Source: an uncultured Verrucomicrobia subdivision 3 bacterium
GTDB taxonomy: Bacteria; Verrucomicrobiota; Verrucomicrobiia; Limisphaerales; UBA11358
Direction of reading: 5' to 3'
Length of the DNA stretch: 63,223 bases
Assembly (NCBI GenBank): GCA_903918885.1
Contig: CAIXFY010000066.1
Span: 1-63,223 of the forward strand
This document shows, piece after piece, positions 1 through 9,268 of the stretch. The translations under genes were made by a program, and so were the position numbers. A model generated the notes under the pieces. It made no database searches. It was not told the DNA's origin and was given only the letters and a program-made list of their open reading frames with translations. The first letter of the stretch is position 1, and every line of letters starts with the position of its first letter.

Positions 1-139
1 CCATTCTACAGATTTTAAGCCTCACGCTCTTTGAGAAAACGCCCATTTTACAGGCGCTTGCTCAACTGCCACCTGCTACACAACCGCCAGACACCGAAAA
101 TCATCAATGTTTACTCGGTTTTTAAACCGGACAGTAGTG
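1..139 (+). mobile_element. Right end of an IS4-type insertion sequence
   Basis: This segment holds the last codons of an IS4-type transposase (3-125) followed by the terminal repeat AACCGGACAGTAGTG at 125-139. The same 15 bases occur in inverse orientation at 63085-63099, and both copies lie exactly 124 nt from the window edge. That is what is expected if an assembler stopped a fixed k-mer length inside a multicopy element. A small inverted repeat (CGGTTT/AAACCG, 116-129) overlaps the terminus. The element is cut by the window edge, so its length and left end are unknown here. Confidence 0.8.
3..125 (+). pseudogene. IS4-family transposase, C-terminal fragment (cut by window edge)
   Basis: The frame starting at base 3 reads ILQILSLTLFEKTPILQAL and continues to a TAA at 123-125 (40 residues visible). 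The LQILSLT-FEKTP-LQAL stretch is recognised from memory as the C-terminal signature of IS4-family (DUF4372-type) transposases. The catalytic DDE region lies outside the window. The stop codon overlaps the first base of the 15-bp terminal repeat, as is common in compact IS elements. Whether the complete gene is intact cannot be judged. Confidence 0.75.
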
Positions 140-179
140 GTCGCAGATAAAAACATTCAACCAAACACAAAGGAGAAAC

Positions 180-1151
180 ATGAAACTAAACAAAATAATC
201 GTTAACACGCTGATTGGCGCAGTCAGTCTGACCATCGCCAGCGCAGCACCCATCAAAATCGCTTACAGCGACTGGCCCGGCTGGACCGTGCTGGAAATCG
301 CCAAGCAAAAAGGCTGGTTCAAGGACGCCGGCCTTGATGTCGAACTCGATTGGTTCGATTACTCGCCGTCCATCGACGCGTTCTCGGCCGGCAAAGTTGA
401 CGCCGTCACCATCGTCGCCGGCGACGCGCTGGTCTCGGGCGCGAGCGGCGCGAAAAGCAAGTTCGTTTGCCTCACCGATTATAGCGAAGGCAGCGATATG
501 ATTGTCGGCGGACCGGGAGTCAATTCCATCAAGGATTTGAAAGGTAAAAAGGTCGGCGTGGAACTAACGCTGGTGGAACATGAACTCTTGCTGCAAGCGC
601 TCAAGGTCAACGGCATGAGCCAGTCGGATGTCACGCTAGTCGGCACGGCGACGGACAAAACCCCGCAGGCGCTCGCGTCCGGCCAGGTTTCCGCCGTCGG
701 CGCATGGTATCCGATCGCAGGCCAGGCGTTGACGCAGGTGGCTGGTTCGAAAAAACTTTTCACCAGCGCGGATGCGAAAGGTTTGATCTTTGATGTGATT
801 GCCGTCAACCCGACCAGCTATGGCGCGCACAAGGATGAATGGACCAAGATCGCGGCGATTTTCTACAAATGCGTTGCGTATTTGAAAGATCCCGCGACCG
901 CGGATGATGCCGTGAAAATCATGGCCGCCAAGGTCGGTGCTGACCCCGTGGAATACGCCAAGAACATTCCTGGCACCCATTTCCTCACCGTGCCCGAGGC
1001 GAAAAAATGTCTGAAGAAGAGCGATGACATGCTCTCCATCTACGGCTCGATGAAATTGAGCGACGATTTTTATCTCTCCAACGGCGTTTACAAGGTATCG
1101 CAAAAAGCCTCTGACTATGTCGTGACCGGCATCTTCAAGAGTTTGAAGTAA
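180..1151 (+). CDS. NitT/TauT-type ABC transporter substrate-binding protein
   Basis: This 323-residue protein is probably a periplasmic binding protein delivering a small nitrogen compound to the permease and ATPase encoded just downstream. A signal peptide is visible (positive start, hydrophobic residues 8-20, cleavage near SAA/PIK at 23). The mature part has the NMT1/SsuA-like layout: KIAYSDWPGW, KKGWF-like and the GKKVGVE segment. A strong ribosome binding site (AAGGAG) precedes the ATG. It is the first gene of an operon with urea/guanidine carboxylase genes, which points to urea, guanidine or a related substrate. The IS4 end lies only 40 nt upstream, so the native leader has probably been lost. 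Confidence 0.85.
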   Translation: MKLNKIIVNTLIGAVSLTIASAAPIKIAYSDWPGWTVLEIAKQKGWFKDAGLDVELDWFDYSPSIDAFSAGKVDAVTIVAGDALVSGASGAKSKFVCLTDYSEGSDMIVGGPGVNSIKDLKGKKVGVELTLVEHELLLQALKVNGMSQSDVTLVGTATDKTPQALASGQVSAVGAWYPIAGQALTQVAGSKKLFTSADAKGLIFDVIAVNPTSYGAHKDEWTKIAAIFYKCVAYLKDPATADDAVKIMAAKVGADPVEYAKNIPGTHFLTVPEAKKCLKKSDDMLSIYGSMKLSDDFYLSNGVYKVSQKASDYVVTGIFKSLK

Positions 1152-1169
1152 ACCGCACTCACGCCCGCC

Positions 1170-2225
1170 ATGGCCAATCACGACTGGCTGGGATTGAAGC
1201 AGGAGCTGCCGCGACGGCGGCGGCTCCTGCTGACGGCAGCGTCTTTTCTTGCGCCGCTCCTCGTCTGGTGCGTGTTGAGCTATGTGCCGTGGGTCTGGCA
1301 TCCGTTGATGCACATCACGGATGCTGGAAGCGTGGATTATTTTTCCACCGGTCTGGACGTTCCACGCGCGACTTTTTTTCAAGAAGTCGCCAAAGCCCAA
1401 GCTGCCGGTCTGGATGTGCCGCAAGGCGATCGCGTGAACCCGCCGTATCTGCCCGCACCGCATGAAGTCGTGCGCGCGTTTTACACCGCATTCAAAACTC
1501 CACCGCGCTTGCAGGACGAACCGTGGCTGCACCAGAGTCTCGGCCATAGCATCCGCACAATTTTCCTCGGCTTCTTTTTTTCTTCGTTGATTGGTTTGCC
1601 GTTGGGAATTCTCTCCGGCACTTATCGCTTCTTCGCGAAATTGCAGGAACCGTTCATCGAATTTTTTCGCTACTTGCCTGCGCCGGCGTTTGGCGCGTTG
1701 TGCGTGGCGATTCTCGGCATCGAGGACGCGCCCAAAATCGCCATCATCGTCATTGGCACTTTTTTTCAACAGGTCTTGGTCATTGCCAACAGCGTCCGCA
1801 AAGTGGATCCGGCGTTGATTGAAGCCGCGCAAACGCTTGGCGCGTCCAAGTGGAAATTGGTCAGCCGCGTTGTCATTCCGGCATCCATCACGGACGTCTA
1901 CACCGACATGAGAATTTTGCTCGGCTGGGCGTGGACTTACCTCATCGTCGCCGAAGTCGTCGGCACGATGTCCGGCATCACGCTCTTCATCAACCAGCAG
2001 GCGCGTTACCGAAATTTTGACAACGTCTACGCGGCCATCGCGATGATCGGCATCATCGGCCTGACGACGGATATTTTTCTTGCGTGGCTCGGCACCGTGC
2101 TGTTTCCGTGGAAAAAGAAAAATCGCAAGCCGCGCACGCATACTTTGTTTCCGCTGTTCGATCCGATTCCATTGAATCCGCCGAAGCGTAAAGAAGTCCA
2201 ACTTGAAGCTCATGTCGCCCAGTGA
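1170..2225 (+). CDS. ABC transporter permease, NitT/TauT (SsuC/TauC) type
   Basis: This 351-residue inner-membrane permease pairs with the binding protein 18 nt upstream and the ATPase that overlaps its 3' end. It has a hydrophobic segment at about 18-42 and five more after residue 125. The EAA loop that docks on the ATPase is visible as EAAQTLGASKWKLVSRVVIP at about 217-236. Family members are normally about 250-280 residues. The extra length is an insert of roughly 80 residues between the first and second membrane segments (about 45-125), predicted to face the periplasm. The role is clear; the substrate is inferred only from the neighbouring enzymes. Confidence 0.87.
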   Translation: MANHDWLGLKQELPRRRRLLLTAASFLAPLLVWCVLSYVPWVWHPLMHITDAGSVDYFSTGLDVPRATFFQEVAKAQAAGLDVPQGDRVNPPYLPAPHEVVRAFYTAFKTPPRLQDEPWLHQSLGHSIRTIFLGFFFSSLIGLPLGILSGTYRFFAKLQEPFIEFFRYLPAPAFGALCVAILGIEDAPKIAIIVIGTFFQQVLVIANSVRKVDPALIEAAQTLGASKWKLVSRVVIPASITDVYTDMRILLGWAWTYLIVAEVVGTMSGITLFINQQARYRNFDNVYAAIAMIGIIGLTTDIFLAWLGTVLFPWKKKNRKPRTHTLFPLFDPIPLNPPKRKEVQLEAHVAQ

Positions 2226-3117
2226 AATAAAACTTCCTGACTACCGTTCGCTCGCGCCCGCCGTGGCCGCGCGCTTCGAGCGCATCCGCGAACGGCCGGT
2301 GATCTTGAGTGTCCGCGATTTGAAAAAATCGTTCGGCGCGAATGGCAGCACGCATGTCGTCTTCGATCATCTTTCGCTGGAGATTCACCGGCGCGAATTC
2401 ATCTGTGCCGTCGGGCCGTCCGGCTGCGGCAAATCCACTTTGGCGCGCATCGTCGCCGGCTTGGACGAGGCCAGCGGTGGAGAGATTTTGTTGAACGGCG
2501 AATCCGTTGCCGGTCCCGGTCCGGATCGCGGCATGGTGTTTCAAGGATACACATTGTTTCCGTGGCTCACGGTGAAACGCAATGTCATGTTCGGCCTGCA
2601 AATGTCCGGCAAAGCGCCGAGCACCGCCGACACCGAAGCGCGGCAATGGCTCGACATGGTCGGCCTTTCCAAATTTGAAGAGTCTTATCCGCACGAACTT
2701 TCCGGCGGCATGAAACAGCGCGTCGCTATTGCCCGCGCGCTTGCGAACAATCCGCGCATTCTCATCATGGATGAACCGTTCGGTGCGCTCGATGCCCAGA
2801 CGCGCGCGCAGATGCAAAATTATCTTTTGCAGATTTGGAAAAAAGTGGATGTGACAATTTTGTTCATCACACACGATTTAGATGAAGCAGCATTTCTCTC
2901 CGATCGCATCATCGTCATGGGCGTGAATCCCGGCGGCATCCGCGAAGTCATTGAAAATCCCGTCCCGCGCCCGCGTTCGCCCGCGCAATTCATATCGCCG
3001 GAATTTCTCGCTCTAAAAAAGCGGCTCGAACATCATATCCACCCGCCGGTCGAAGGCGAACCGGCCGAAAAACTGCCGATGATCAAGCTCACCGATGCCG
3101 GGGACGAAGTGGAATAA
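2212..3117 (+). CDS. ABC transporter ATP-binding protein, NitT/TauT type
   Basis: The 301-residue ATPase energises the permease encoded immediately upstream. All motifs are present: Walker A GPSGCGKST (about 67-75), signature LSGGMKQRV (about 163), Walker B ILIMDEPFG (about 184) and the H-loop THDLDEA (about 220). The ATG at 2212 was chosen because it gives a normal 14-nt overlap with the permease stop; a TTG at 2203 would add three residues. About 35 residues of poorly conserved N-terminal extension precede the ABC domain. The tight overlap shows translational coupling. Confidence 0.88.
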   Translation: MSPSEIKLPDYRSLAPAVAARFERIRERPVILSVRDLKKSFGANGSTHVVFDHLSLEIHRREFICAVGPSGCGKSTLARIVAGLDEASGGEILLNGESVAGPGPDRGMVFQGYTLFPWLTVKRNVMFGLQMSGKAPSTADTEARQWLDMVGLSKFEESYPHELSGGMKQRVAIARALANNPRILIMDEPFGALDAQTRAQMQNYLLQIWKKVDVTILFITHDLDEAAFLSDRIIVMGVNPGGIREVIENPVPRPRSPAQFISPEFLALKKRLEHHIHPPVEGEPAEKLPMIKLTDAGDEVE

Positions 3118-3121
3118 TTTT

Positions 3122-6100
3122 ATGTTCAAGAAAGTTCTGGTCGCCAACCGTGGCGCGATAGCCTGCCGCATTTTCCGCACGCTCAAAAAAATGGGCGTCG
3201 GTTCCGTTGCGATTTACTCCGACGCGGACGCCAATTCGCTCCATGTCGCACAAGCCGACGAAGCCGTCGGTATTGGCGGCAATACGGCGGCGGAAAGTTA
3301 TCTTGATTTTGAAAAGGTCTTTGCCGCTGCGCGTCAAGCCGGCGCGGAAGCCATCCATCCCGGCTACGGTTTCTTGAGCGAGAACGCCGACTTTGCCGAA
3401 GCGTGCGCGAAAGCCGGATTCAAATTTGTCGGCCCCACGCCGCAACACATGCGCGATTTCGGCCTGAAGCACACGGCGCGAGCGCTGGCGCAAACGAACG
3501 GCGTGCCCATGTTGCCCGGCAGCGAATTGCTCGACTCGCTCGAACACGCCAAGACCGAGGCGGCGCGCATCGGTTATCCTGTCATGTTGAAGAGCACCGC
3601 CGGCGGGGGCGGCATTGGCATGCGGATGTGTCCCGATGAAGCCGCGCTCGTGGATGCGTTTGAATCCGTGAAGCGCATGGCGGCGAGCGCCTTCAAGCAG
3701 AGCGGCGTTTATCTCGAAAAATTTGTCAGCATCGCGCGCCACATCGAGGTGCAGATTTTCGGCGACGGCAAAGGAAGTGTGGTTGCGCTGGGCGAACGTG
3801 ATTGCTCCGCGCAACGGCGCAATCAGAAAGTCGTCGAGGAAACGCCTGCGCCCGGTTTGTCCGAGGAATTGCGCCGGTCGCTGCTTGATTCCGCCGTGCG
3901 CCTGACGCATGCCGCCGGCTATCAATCGGCGGGCACGGTGGAGTTCGTGTTCGACGTGAAGGAATTCAAATTTTATTTCCTCGAAGTGAACACGCGCCTG
4001 CAAGTCGAGCACGGCGTGACCGAGGAAGTCACCGGCGTTGACCTTGTTGAATGGATGATCAAACAGGCAGCGGGTGAACTGGACTTATCCCAATTCAAAC
4101 CCGCGCCGTGCGGCGCGTCGATTCAAGTGCGCCTTTACGCCGAAGATCCGAATAAAAATTTCCAGCCCAGTTCCGGCGTGTTGACGGAAGCATCCTTTTC
4201 GGCGACGGCGCGCATCGAAACGTGGGTGGAGCGCGGCTCGGACATCCCGCCGTTCTATGATCCGATGATCGCGAAAATCATCGTGAGCGCGCCGACACGA
4301 AGCGAAGCAGTCACCGCCCTGTCAAAAGCTTTGGCGGAAACCAAAGTCGCCGGCATCGAATGCAATCTGGAATATCTGCGTCAAGTCATCGGCAGCGAGG
4401 AGTTCGCCGCCGGTGACATCCATACGAAATGGCTCGCCACGTTTCCATATCGGCCCGCGACGATTGATGTCATCGAGCCGGGCACGCAAAGCAGCATTCA
4501 GGATTATCCCGGACGCACCGGTTATTGGTCCATCGGCGTGCCGCCGTCCGGACCTATGGATGATTTTGCATTTCGCATCGGCAATCAACTTGTCGGCAAT
4601 CCGACGAATGCCGCCGGTCTGGAACTCACGTTGAGCGGGCCAAAACTAAAATTCAATCTCGACGCCACCATCGCGCTCACCGGCGCGGAAATGGAAGCCG
4701 ATCTCGATGGCAATCCCGTTCCGTATTGGCGGAGCCTCCACGTTCGCGCGGGCAGCGTGCTGCGCCTGCAGAAAATCAAAGGCGCGGGCTGCCGCACCTA
4801 TCTCGCGGTGAAAGGCGGTTTTGATGTGCCGGATTATCTCGGCAGCAAGGCTACTTTTAGCCTCGGCAAATTTGGCGGTCACGCCGGTCGCACGCTGCGC
4901 CACGGCGACGTGCTGCACGTGAACCGTGTTGCCGAACCTTTCGCGCCGGTCCGCATTGCGCCGGACAAGTTGGTGCCAAAATATTCATCGCACTGGGAAA
5001 TCGGCGTGCTTTACGGTCCTCATGCCGCGCCGGACTTTTTCACGGAAGAATTCATCACCACTTTTTTCAGCACGGATTGGAAGGTGCATTACAACAGCGA
5101 CCGCACCGGCATCCGGCTGAACGGTCCGAAACCCGATTTCGCGCGCACGGATGGCGGCGACGCGGGGTTGCATCCCTCGAACATCCACGACAACGAATAC
5201 GCCATCGGCACCATCTGTTTCACGGGCGATATGCCGGTGATCCTCGCGAAGGACGGCCCGAGCCTCGGCGGATTCGTGTGCCCCGCGAGCATCATCAAGG
5301 CGGAATTCTGGAAGGTCGGTCAGTTGCGCCCTGGCGACACCGTGCGTTTCGTGCGGATGCAATTCGCCGATGCGTTGGAAACGGAACGCAACGACGACGA
5401 AGCGATCCAGCAGTTGAATGGCGAAAAATTTTCACTCGCGCCGACCATCATCGCAAAAAAATCGTTGCCGCAAAATCCCGCGATTCTGCACAGCATTCCC
5501 GCGACGGCGAATCATCCCGGCGTCGCGTATCGGCAGGCCGGCGACAAATACATCCTCATCGAATACGGCCCGCTGGTGTTGGATTTTGCGCTGCGTTTCC
5601 GTGTGCATCTGCTGATGGAATGGTTCGCGAAAAATCCGGTCGAAGGCGTCATCGAACTTTCGCCCGGCGTGCGTTCTTTGCAGGTGAATTACGACAGTCG
5701 TGTGATTTCGCCGGAGAAGTTGATCGGCATTTTGGTAAAAGCCGAAAGCGAATTGCCCGCCGTTGAATCACTCGAAGTGCCCACGCGCATCGTGCGGATG
5801 CCGTTGTCCTATGACGATCCGGCGATCCACACGGTCATTGAAAAATATATCCAGGGTGTGCGTCCCAAAGCGCCGTGGCTACCGAGCAATATTGAATTCA
5901 TCCGCCGCATGAACGGCCTCGACAGCGTCGAGCAGGTGATGAAAACGGTGTTCGATGCGAACTATCTCGTGCTCGGTCTCGGCGACGTTTATCTCGGCGC
6001 GCCGGTCGCCGTGCCGGTGGATCCGCGGCATCGCTACGTTACCACGAAATACAATCCCGCGCGCACGTTTACCATTGAGAACGTCGTCGGCATCGGCGGC

Positions 6101-6739
6101 GTTTACATGTGCATCTACGGCATGGAAGGCCCTGGCGGCTACCAGCTTTTCGGCCGCACCGCGCAGATCTGGAACACGCATCGCAGCACCAAAGATTTCG
6201 AACCGGGCAAACCTTGGCTCCTGCGCTTCTTCGATCAGGTGAAATTTTATCCCGTCAGCGCGAAGGAATTGTTGGAATTCCGCAAAGCGTTTTTGCACGG
6301 ACGCGTGAAGCTGGACATCGAGGAAAGCACGTTCAGCTTTCCGCAATACCGGAAATTTCTCGCCGACAACGCCGCGAGCATCACCGAGTTTCGCGATAAA
6401 CAGCAGAAAGCTTTCACTGAAGAACGCGAACGCTGGGTCAAAGATGGTTCCATCAATTTCACCAGCGCCACGGAATCCGCGCCGACGACAGACGAACTCG
6501 TCGCTCCGCCGAACGGCGAACTCATCGCCTCGCCGATCACCGGCAACGTCTGGAGCGTGTTGGCGAAGGAGGGCGAACGCGTGACGGCGGGCCAAAAAGT
6601 TATCATCGTCGAAGCGATGAAAATGGAAGTCGGCGTGGAAGCGCCGTTCGCGGGCGTCATCAAAAAAATTGCGGCCGCGCCCGGCAAACTGGTCAACGCG
6701 GGGCAGGCGTTGGCCATCATCGAAAAGGAAAACGCGTGA
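3122..6739 (+). CDS. Biotin-dependent urea/guanidine carboxylase
   Basis: This 1205-residue cytoplasmic enzyme uses ATP and bicarbonate to carboxylate urea or guanidine. Domains in order: biotin carboxylase (about 1-445, ATP-grasp glycine loop STAGGGGIGMRM near 158), a KipA/AHS2-like carboxyltransferase half (about 450-780, QDYPGRTGYW, GPSLGGFVCP), a KipI/AHS1-like half (about 790-1010), and a biotinyl domain (about 1130-1205) with EAMKMEV carrying the biotin lysine. The ATG at 3122, after the ATPase stop, is preferred over an upstream ATG at 3095 because it begins at the conserved FKKVLVANRGAIA. The two DUF1989 neighbours favour guanidine as substrate. At the position before FTGDMP, which I recall as Asn in urea and Asp in guanidine carboxylases, this protein has Cys699. 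Confidence 0.9.
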   Translation: MFKKVLVANRGAIACRIFRTLKKMGVGSVAIYSDADANSLHVAQADEAVGIGGNTAAESYLDFEKVFAAARQAGAEAIHPGYGFLSENADFAEACAKAGFKFVGPTPQHMRDFGLKHTARALAQTNGVPMLPGSELLDSLEHAKTEAARIGYPVMLKSTAGGGGIGMRMCPDEAALVDAFESVKRMAASAFKQSGVYLEKFVSIARHIEVQIFGDGKGSVVALGERDCSAQRRNQKVVEETPAPGLSEELRRSLLDSAVRLTHAAGYQSAGTVEFVFDVKEFKFYFLEVNTRLQVEHGVTEEVTGVDLVEWMIKQAAGELDLSQFKPAPCGASIQVRLYAEDPNKNFQPSSGVLTEASFSATARIETWVERGSDIPPFYDPMIAKIIVSAPTRSEAVTALSKALAETKVAGIECNLEYLRQVIGSEEFAAGDIHTKWLATFPYRPATIDVIEPGTQSSIQDYPGRTGYWSIGVPPSGPMDDFAFRIGNQLVGNPTNAAGLELTLSGPKLKFNLDATIALTGAEMEADLDGNPVPYWRSLHVRAGSVLRLQKIKGAGCRTYLAVKGGFDVPDYLGSKATFSLGKFGGHAGRTLRHGDVLHVNRVAEPFAPVRIAPDKLVPKYSSHWEIGVLYGPHAAPDFFTEEFITTFFSTDWKVHYNSDRTGIRLNGPKPDFARTDGGDAGLHPSNIHDNEYAIGTICFTGDMPVILAKDGPSLGGFVCPASIIKAEFWKVGQLRPGDTVRFVRMQFADALETERNDDEAIQQLNGEKFSLAPTIIAKKSLPQNPAILHSIPATANHPGVAYRQAGDKYILIEYGPLVLDFALRFRVHLLMEWFAKNPVEGVIELSPGVRSLQVNYDSRVISPEKLIGILVKAESELPAVESLEVPTRIVRMPLSYDDPAIHTVIEKYIQGVRPKAPWLPSNIEFIRRMNGLDSVEQVMKTVFDANYLVLGLGDVYLGAPVAVPVDPRHRYVTTKYNPARTFTIENVVGIGGVYMCIYGMEGPGGYQLFGRTAQIWNTHRSTKDFEPGKPWLLRFFDQVKFYPVSAKELLEFRKAFLHGRVKLDIEESTFSFPQYRKFLADNAASITEFRDKQQKAFTEERERWVKDGSINFTSATESAPTTDELVAPPNGELIASPITGNVWSVLAKEGERVTAGQKVIIVEAMKMEVGVEAPFAGVIKKIAAAPGKLVNAGQALAIIEKENA

Positions 6740-8538
6740 GCGCCGAAACCCATTTTGATCTGTCCTCGCTGCGCCGCGCGTATGCCGATGGCACACTGAC
6801 GCCGGTGCAACTGGTTGAGGAAGCTCTGCGCCGCGCGGATGATCCGAAGTTTCCGCACGTTTGGATCGAGAAGCTAGGGCGCGAACAATTGTTCGCGCTG
6901 GCGAAAGCGTTGCCACCGAAGCCGACGCCGGAATTGCCGCTCTACGGCGTGCCGTTCGCGATCAAAGACAACATTGATCTCGCGGGAATCAAAACCACCG
7001 TTGGCTGTCCGGCCTTTGCTTACACGCCGGAAAAATCTGCAAGTGTCGTCGCCAAACTCATCGCAGCTGGTGCGTTGCCGATCGGCAAAACTAATCTTGA
7101 TCAGTTCGCCACCGGCCTCGTCGGCACGCGTTCACCGTTCGGCATTTGCCAGTCGGCGTTCGACGCCAAATACATTTCCGGCGGCTCCAGTTCGGGTTCC
7201 GCCGTCGCCGTGGCGTCCGGCATGGTGACATTTGCGCTCGGCACGGACACCGCCGGTTCAGGCCGCGTGCCCGCGGCGTTCAACAACATCGTCGGTTTGA
7301 AACCGACGAAGGGTTTGCTGAGCACGAGCGGTGTTTTTCCCGCGTGTCGTTCGCTGGACTGCGTTTCGATTTTTGCGGGCAGTTGCCATGATGCGCAGGC
7401 GATTCTGGGTGTCGCAGCGGGATTCGATGCGGCCGATGCTTATTCACGTTCGCGTCCGAAAACTGCGCCGGGTATTCCGGCGAATTTTAAGTTCGGCATT
7501 TTGCCGCCCGCGCAACGCGAGTTCTTCGGCGATGCTGAAGCGGCGGAACTTTACGAACAAGCCATCGGACAACTACGCGCCATTGGCGGTGAAGCGGTGG
7601 AGTTTGATTACGCGCCTTTCGCGCAGGCAGCGGCGTTGCTCTACGCCGGGCCGTGGGTCGCGGAACGGCGCTGGGCGCTTGGCGATTATTTTGAAAAGCA
7701 CGGCGACGCGATGCATCCCGTCGTGCGCGAGATCATCGGCAACGCCAAAAAATACGACGCGGTGGCGACCTTCGACGCGCAATACAAACTGCAGGCGCTT
7801 GCGCAAATCGTCGCGCCGATTTGGGATAAGGTGGATGTGCTGTTGTTGCCGACAGCGGGCACGACATATCGCATCGAAGAATTGCTCGCGGATCCGATCA
7901 AGCTGAACAGCAATCTTGGTTACTATACAAACTTCGTGAACCTGCTTGATCTCGCGGCGCTCGCGTTGCCCGCCGGTTTCCGCAAGGCGAACGGCTTGCC
8001 GTTTGGCATCACGCTGATCGGTCGCGCGTTCGCGGACGAGGCGTTGCTGCAACTCGGCGCGAAATATCATCAAGCGATTGGCGGTCAGATTGGCGTGACG
8101 AAGAATGCAATAGTTGCCCAGCCGTTGCCGTCCACCAAAACGAATCACATTTTACTCGCTGTGGTCGGCGCGCATCTGCGCGACCAGCCGTTGAATCATC
8201 AACTCACGTCGCGTAAAGCGGAATTCATCCGCCAAACGCGCACCGCGCCATGCTACCAACTGTTCGCACTGGCAAACACGCAGCCGCCGAAACCGGGACT
8301 CAAACGTGTGCCGGAAAAATTAGTGCAGGGCATCGAGGTGGAAGTCTGGTCGTTGGATGAAGCGGCGTTCGGTTCGTTTGTGGCGGAAATTCCTCCGCCG
8401 CTCGGCATCGGCACGCTGGAATTGGAAGACGGCACGAGCGTGAAAGGTTTTTTGTGCGAGCCAATCGGCTTGGATGGCGCCCGCGACATCACGGAATTCG
8501 GCGGCTGGCGGGCGTTCCGCGCGTCGCTGGCAAAATAA
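6736..8538 (+). CDS. atzF: Allophanate hydrolase
   Basis: This 600-residue enzyme hydrolyses allophanate to ammonia and CO2, the last step of the urea carboxylase and guanidine carboxylase routes. The N-terminal amidase-signature domain carries the Ser-cisSer-Lys triad: Lys77 in FAIKDN, the GGSSSGS loop (149-155) and the nucleophile Ser175 in GTDTAGSGR. The C-terminal part (about 470-600) is the additional allophanate hydrolase domain (LLAVVGAHLRDQPLN, then APCYQLFAL). The gene starts with GTG overlapping the carboxylase stop (GTGA), so the two are translationally coupled. Length is typical for the family. Confidence 0.93.
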   Translation: MSAETHFDLSSLRRAYADGTLTPVQLVEEALRRADDPKFPHVWIEKLGREQLFALAKALPPKPTPELPLYGVPFAIKDNIDLAGIKTTVGCPAFAYTPEKSASVVAKLIAAGALPIGKTNLDQFATGLVGTRSPFGICQSAFDAKYISGGSSSGSAVAVASGMVTFALGTDTAGSGRVPAAFNNIVGLKPTKGLLSTSGVFPACRSLDCVSIFAGSCHDAQAILGVAAGFDAADAYSRSRPKTAPGIPANFKFGILPPAQREFFGDAEAAELYEQAIGQLRAIGGEAVEFDYAPFAQAAALLYAGPWVAERRWALGDYFEKHGDAMHPVVREIIGNAKKYDAVATFDAQYKLQALAQIVAPIWDKVDVLLLPTAGTTYRIEELLADPIKLNSNLGYYTNFVNLLDLAALALPAGFRKANGLPFGITLIGRAFADEALLQLGAKYHQAIGGQIGVTKNAIVAQPLPSTKTNHILLAVVGAHLRDQPLNHQLTSRKAEFIRQTRTAPCYQLFALANTQPPKPGLKRVPEKLVQGIEVEVWSLDEAAFGSFVAEIPPPLGIGTLELEDGTSVKGFLCEPIGLDGARDITEFGGWRAFRASLAK

Positions 8539-8542
8539 TTTT

Positions 8543-9265
8543 ATGACGCCAGAGAAAATTCTATTTGAAGAAAGTTTACCCGGTGGCGGGCTATGGTCTT
8601 GGCGGCTGCGTCGGCACACGACGTTGCGCATCACGGACCTTGAAGGCGACGCAAACGTCGGCCTGATGGCTTACAACGCCGATGCGCCGTTGGATCGTTT
8701 GAATCTGCCGGACACGCTCAAGGCGCAATATACCGCCAAACTCACGCGCGGCAACGTGTTGATGAGCGACATGGGACACGCGTTACTGTCCATCACCGCC
8801 GACACCTGCGGTTGGCACGATCCGCTTGGCGGGCACGGCAATACCGCGATGACCGAGAAGAAATACGGCGTGGCGACGTATCAGGAAAAGCGCAACGATT
8901 GGTATCGCAACGCACACGACAATTTTCTCGTGGAACTCGGCAAGCACGGTCTTGGCAAACGCGATCTGGTGGCGAATTTGAATTTTTTCAGCCGCCTCGA
9001 CGTGGACGCGGACGGCAAAATGAAATTTCATCCGGTTAATTCAAAAGCCGGCGCTTCCGTTGATTTGCGCGCCGAGATGAACGTGTTGGTGGTGTTGAAC
9101 ACCTGCCAGCATCCGCTCGATCCGAATCCGAAATACGCCCCGAAACCGGTGAAGTTGAGCGTGCTGCAAACGCCGCCGCCGGGGCCGGATGATTTCTGCC
9201 GCAATTTTCGCGGTGAGAACCAGCGTAGTTTTATTCTGACCGAACGCCTTTTTCTTGGAGCCTGA
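8543..9265 (+). CDS. DUF1989 urea carboxylase-associated protein 1 (carboxyguanidine deiminase subunit candidate)
   Basis: This 240-residue protein belongs to the DUF1989 family found next to urea/guanidine carboxylases. Established knowledge, recalled here: paired DUF1989 proteins form carboxyguanidine deiminase, converting carboxyguanidine to allophanate. The sequence shows the family motif SITADTCGWHDPLGG with the Cys and His likely at the metal or active site, plus DLEGDANVGLMAYNA near the N-terminus and LNFFSRLDV. The ATG at 8543, four bases after the atzF stop, fits the family start; an upstream in-frame ATG inside atzF (8474) is unlikely. Which of the two subunits it represents is not resolved. 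Confidence 0.85.
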   Translation: MTPEKILFEESLPGGGLWSWRLRRHTTLRITDLEGDANVGLMAYNADAPLDRLNLPDTLKAQYTAKLTRGNVLMSDMGHALLSITADTCGWHDPLGGHGNTAMTEKKYGVATYQEKRNDWYRNAHDNFLVELGKHGLGKRDLVANLNFFSRLDVDADGKMKFHPVNSKAGASVDLRAEMNVLVVLNTCQHPLDPNPKYAPKPVKLSVLQTPPPGPDDFCRNFRGENQRSFILTERLFLGA

Positions 9266-9268
9266 ACT

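Noticed and set aside
1-179. Guanidine-I (ykkC) riboswitch before the carboxylase operon
   Set aside because: No conserved aptamer segments were recognised; the region up to 139 is an IS4 end.
636-2213. 525-codon minus-strand open frame
   Set aside because: It is antisense to the binding protein and permease genes, whose motifs are clear; high GC leaves long shadow frames on the other strand.
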